NCBI RefSeq assembly: GCF_014191605.1
Contig: NZ_JACHWU010000003.1
Location: 124,001 to 188,000 of the forward strand
Direction: 5' to 3'
DNA length: 64,000 nt
From: Prauserella isguenensis
GTDB taxonomy: Bacteria; Actinomycetota; Actinomycetes; Mycobacteriales; Pseudonocardiaceae
Positions within the stretch are counted from its first letter, which is position 1; each line of letters begins with the position of its first letter. This document shows positions 62,889 to 64,000 of this stretch, in pieces. The position numbers and the translations under genes are program-made. The notes below the pieces were generated by a model. That model saw only the letters and a program-made list of their open reading frames with translations. It was not told where the DNA came from and did no database searches.

Positions 62889-64000
62889 TCACGAACACAG
62901 GTGTCGCAGTCGCGCGGCCCGCCGGGTCAGGTGGTCGCGCTCGGGAACGCTCATGGCCGTGTGGGCCGCTTCGGCGTAGAGGTCCGCTGCGCGGGCGTGC
63001 TCGCCGGCGCGCTCGTGCAGGTAGGCCGACGCGGCGGCATACCGCGGCAGGCCCGGGTCCACGTCCTCGAGCGCCGCCAAGCCCGCTCTGGCCCCGTCGG
63101 CCTCGCCGACCGCGACCGCGCGGTTCAACCGCACGACGGGGCTCTCGGTGAGCCGGAGCAGCTCGTCGTACCACTCCACGATCTGCGGCCAGTCCGTCTC
63201 GGCCGCAGTCGGAGCGTCGGCGTGCAGCGCGGCGATCGCCGCCTGAGCCTGGTACTCGCCGAGCCGATCCCGTGCGAGCGCTGTCTGCAGGATCTCCACT
63301 CCCTCCGCGATCAGACCGGTGTCCCAACGGCCACGGTCCTGCTCGGCGAGGGGAATCAGCCGTCCGTCGGCGTCCGTGCGGGCCGCGCGGCGGGCGTGGT
63401 GCAGCAGCATCAGCGCCAAGAGGCCTGCCACCTCGGGGTCGTCGGTCAGCGCGACGAGCTGGCGGGTCAGTCGGATGGCCTCCGCCGCCAGGTCTACGTC
63501 GCCGCCGTAACCCTCGTTGAACACGAGGTACAGCACCCGCAACACCGTCGCCGGATCACCGGACCTGTCGAACGACTCGCCCGCGATCCGCCGCTTGGCC
63601 CTGCTGATCCGCTGCGCCATCGTCGCCTCGGGCACCAGGTACGCGGCGGCGATCTGCCGCGTGGTGAGCCCACCGACGGCACGCAGTGTCAGCGCGACCG
63701 CCGACGCGGGAGCCAGCGACGGATGTGCGCACAGGAAGTACAGCCGCAGCGTGTCGTCCGCGGCGGGAGCGGGGCCCGGCGGAGGCTCGGCCGCCACCTC
63801 GACCTCACGCCCCCGCCTCGACTCCTCCGCACGCTTGCCGTCGACGAACCGGCGCCACGACGCCGCGATCAGCCAGCCCTTCGGGTCCCTCACGGGATCC
63901 GCGCCGCTCGAGCGCGAGGAGGAATCGTCGGGCCAGGTCTCCAACGCACGGATCACGGCCTCCTGCACCGCGTCCTCCGCCGACGCGAAATCCGCCCCGC
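62889..64000 (-). CDS. ECF sigma factor of the ECF42/DUF6596 type, cut by the window end
   Basis: At least 370 codons of a sigma-70-family ECF factor; the gene enters from the right edge (ADFASAEDAVQEAVIRALET is sigma region 2). Region 4 is TTRQIAAAYLVPEATMAQRI, with SRAKRRI. A long C-terminal DUF6596/TPR-like domain (~200 aa) follows, as in ECF42 factors (VYLVFNEGYGG is the family signature, here LYLVFNEGYGG). These usually lack an anti-sigma factor and sit by DGPF/YCII-type genes, which would lie outside the window. The stop is at 62889. Confidence 0.93.
   Translation of the reverse strand, partial: GADFASAEDAVQEAVIRALETWPDDSSSRSSGADPVRDPKGWLIAASWRRFVDGKRAEESRRGREVEVAAEPPPGPAPAADDTLRLYFLCAHPSLAPASAVALTLRAVGGLTTRQIAAAYLVPEATMAQRISRAKRRIAGESFDRSGDPATVLRVLYLVFNEGYGGDVDLAAEAIRLTRQLVALTDDPEVAGLLALMLLHHARRAARTDADGRLIPLAEQDRGRWDTGLIAEGVEILQTALARDRLGEYQAQAAIAALHADAPTAAETDWPQIVEWYDELLRLTESPVVRLNRAVAVGEADGARAGLAALEDVDPGLPRYAAASAYLHERAGEHARAADLYAEAAHTAMSVPERDHLTRRAARLRHLCS

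Noticed and set aside
1-64000. tRNA, rRNA, insertion sequences, prophage or plasmid genes
   Set aside because: No tRNA-like cloverleaf, rRNA stretch, transposase, integrase or phage structural motif was recognised; the window reads as ordinary chromosome.

Overview
The window is about 70% G+C, with very few A/T-ending codons, many GTG (and one likely TTG) starts, and frequent 4-bp ATGA/GTGA gene overlaps. It is actinobacterial chromosome. Several features point to a Pseudonocardiales-like, mycolata-related organism (Saccharomonospora/Amycolatopsis type; this is inference). These are a tandem glycine riboswitch before gcvP, the hisH-priA / hisFI / trpE-trpM-trpCBA-lgt order, a RamB-like regulator beside aceA, and a block whose order recalls mycobacterial Rv3026c-Rv3032 (acyltransferases, ETF, methyltransferase, GH57, GT4). 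I see no tRNA, rRNA, CRISPR array, transposase or prophage gene.

Region 1 (1-16.1 kb) is transcribed almost entirely on the minus strand. The 5' part of gcvP sits under a tandem glycine riboswitch. Next come a flavin monooxygenase and a molybdenum-hydroxylase locus: coxS-L-M structural genes, a coxG-like gene, and the assembly genes xdhC, coxE, coxD and a MocA-like cytidylyltransferase. This runs without a break into a beta-ketoadipate block, pcaI-J-F-D plus an IclR-type regulator. CoxL carries AYRGAGR, the form II signature, so the enzyme is probably not a classical CO dehydrogenase. The linkage suggests an aromatic or heterocyclic substrate feeding the beta-ketoadipate pathway. A strong inverted repeat ahead of pcaI is a candidate operator.

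Region 2 (16.2-30.4 kb) holds lgt, trpA, trpB, trpC, trpM and trpE, then hisI and hisF, then priA and hisH with an MFS gene, all on the minus strand. Two plus-strand genes cut the block: a TetR regulator between trpE and hisI, and a GT-C membrane glycosyltransferase between hisF and priA. No trpF is present, which fits PriA serving both histidine and tryptophan synthesis. A PHP-domain protein lacking a polymerase domain follows.

Region 3 (30.4-47.6 kb) starts with a VanW/peptidoglycan-binding membrane protein and a branched-chain amino-acid dehydrogenase. The conserved envelope/energy block follows: PlsC-type and OlsB-type acyltransferases, etfA and etfB, then DegV, a small basic protein, a methyltransferase, a GH57 alpha-glucan enzyme and a GT4 glycosyltransferase. 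A ggt gene and a GH2 glycosidase lie on the opposite strand between GH57 and GT4.

Region 4 (47.6-64 kb) has a secreted trypsin-like protease and a DUF5313 gene divergent from an OhrR-type regulator across a palindromic operator. The glyoxylate shunt (aceB, aceA) is next to a RamB-like regulator, with TTTGCAAA-type sites between aceA and ramB. Further on are a GlxA-type AraC regulator with a cupin gene, an M14 carboxypeptidase, a hexapeptide acyltransferase, a decayed DUF222/HNH gene, a nucleoside hydrolase, an NlpC/P60 hydrolase, an alpha/beta-hydrolase that has lost its catalytic Ser and His, and an ECF sigma factor cut by the window end. Convergent gene pairs are separated by strong hairpin terminators.
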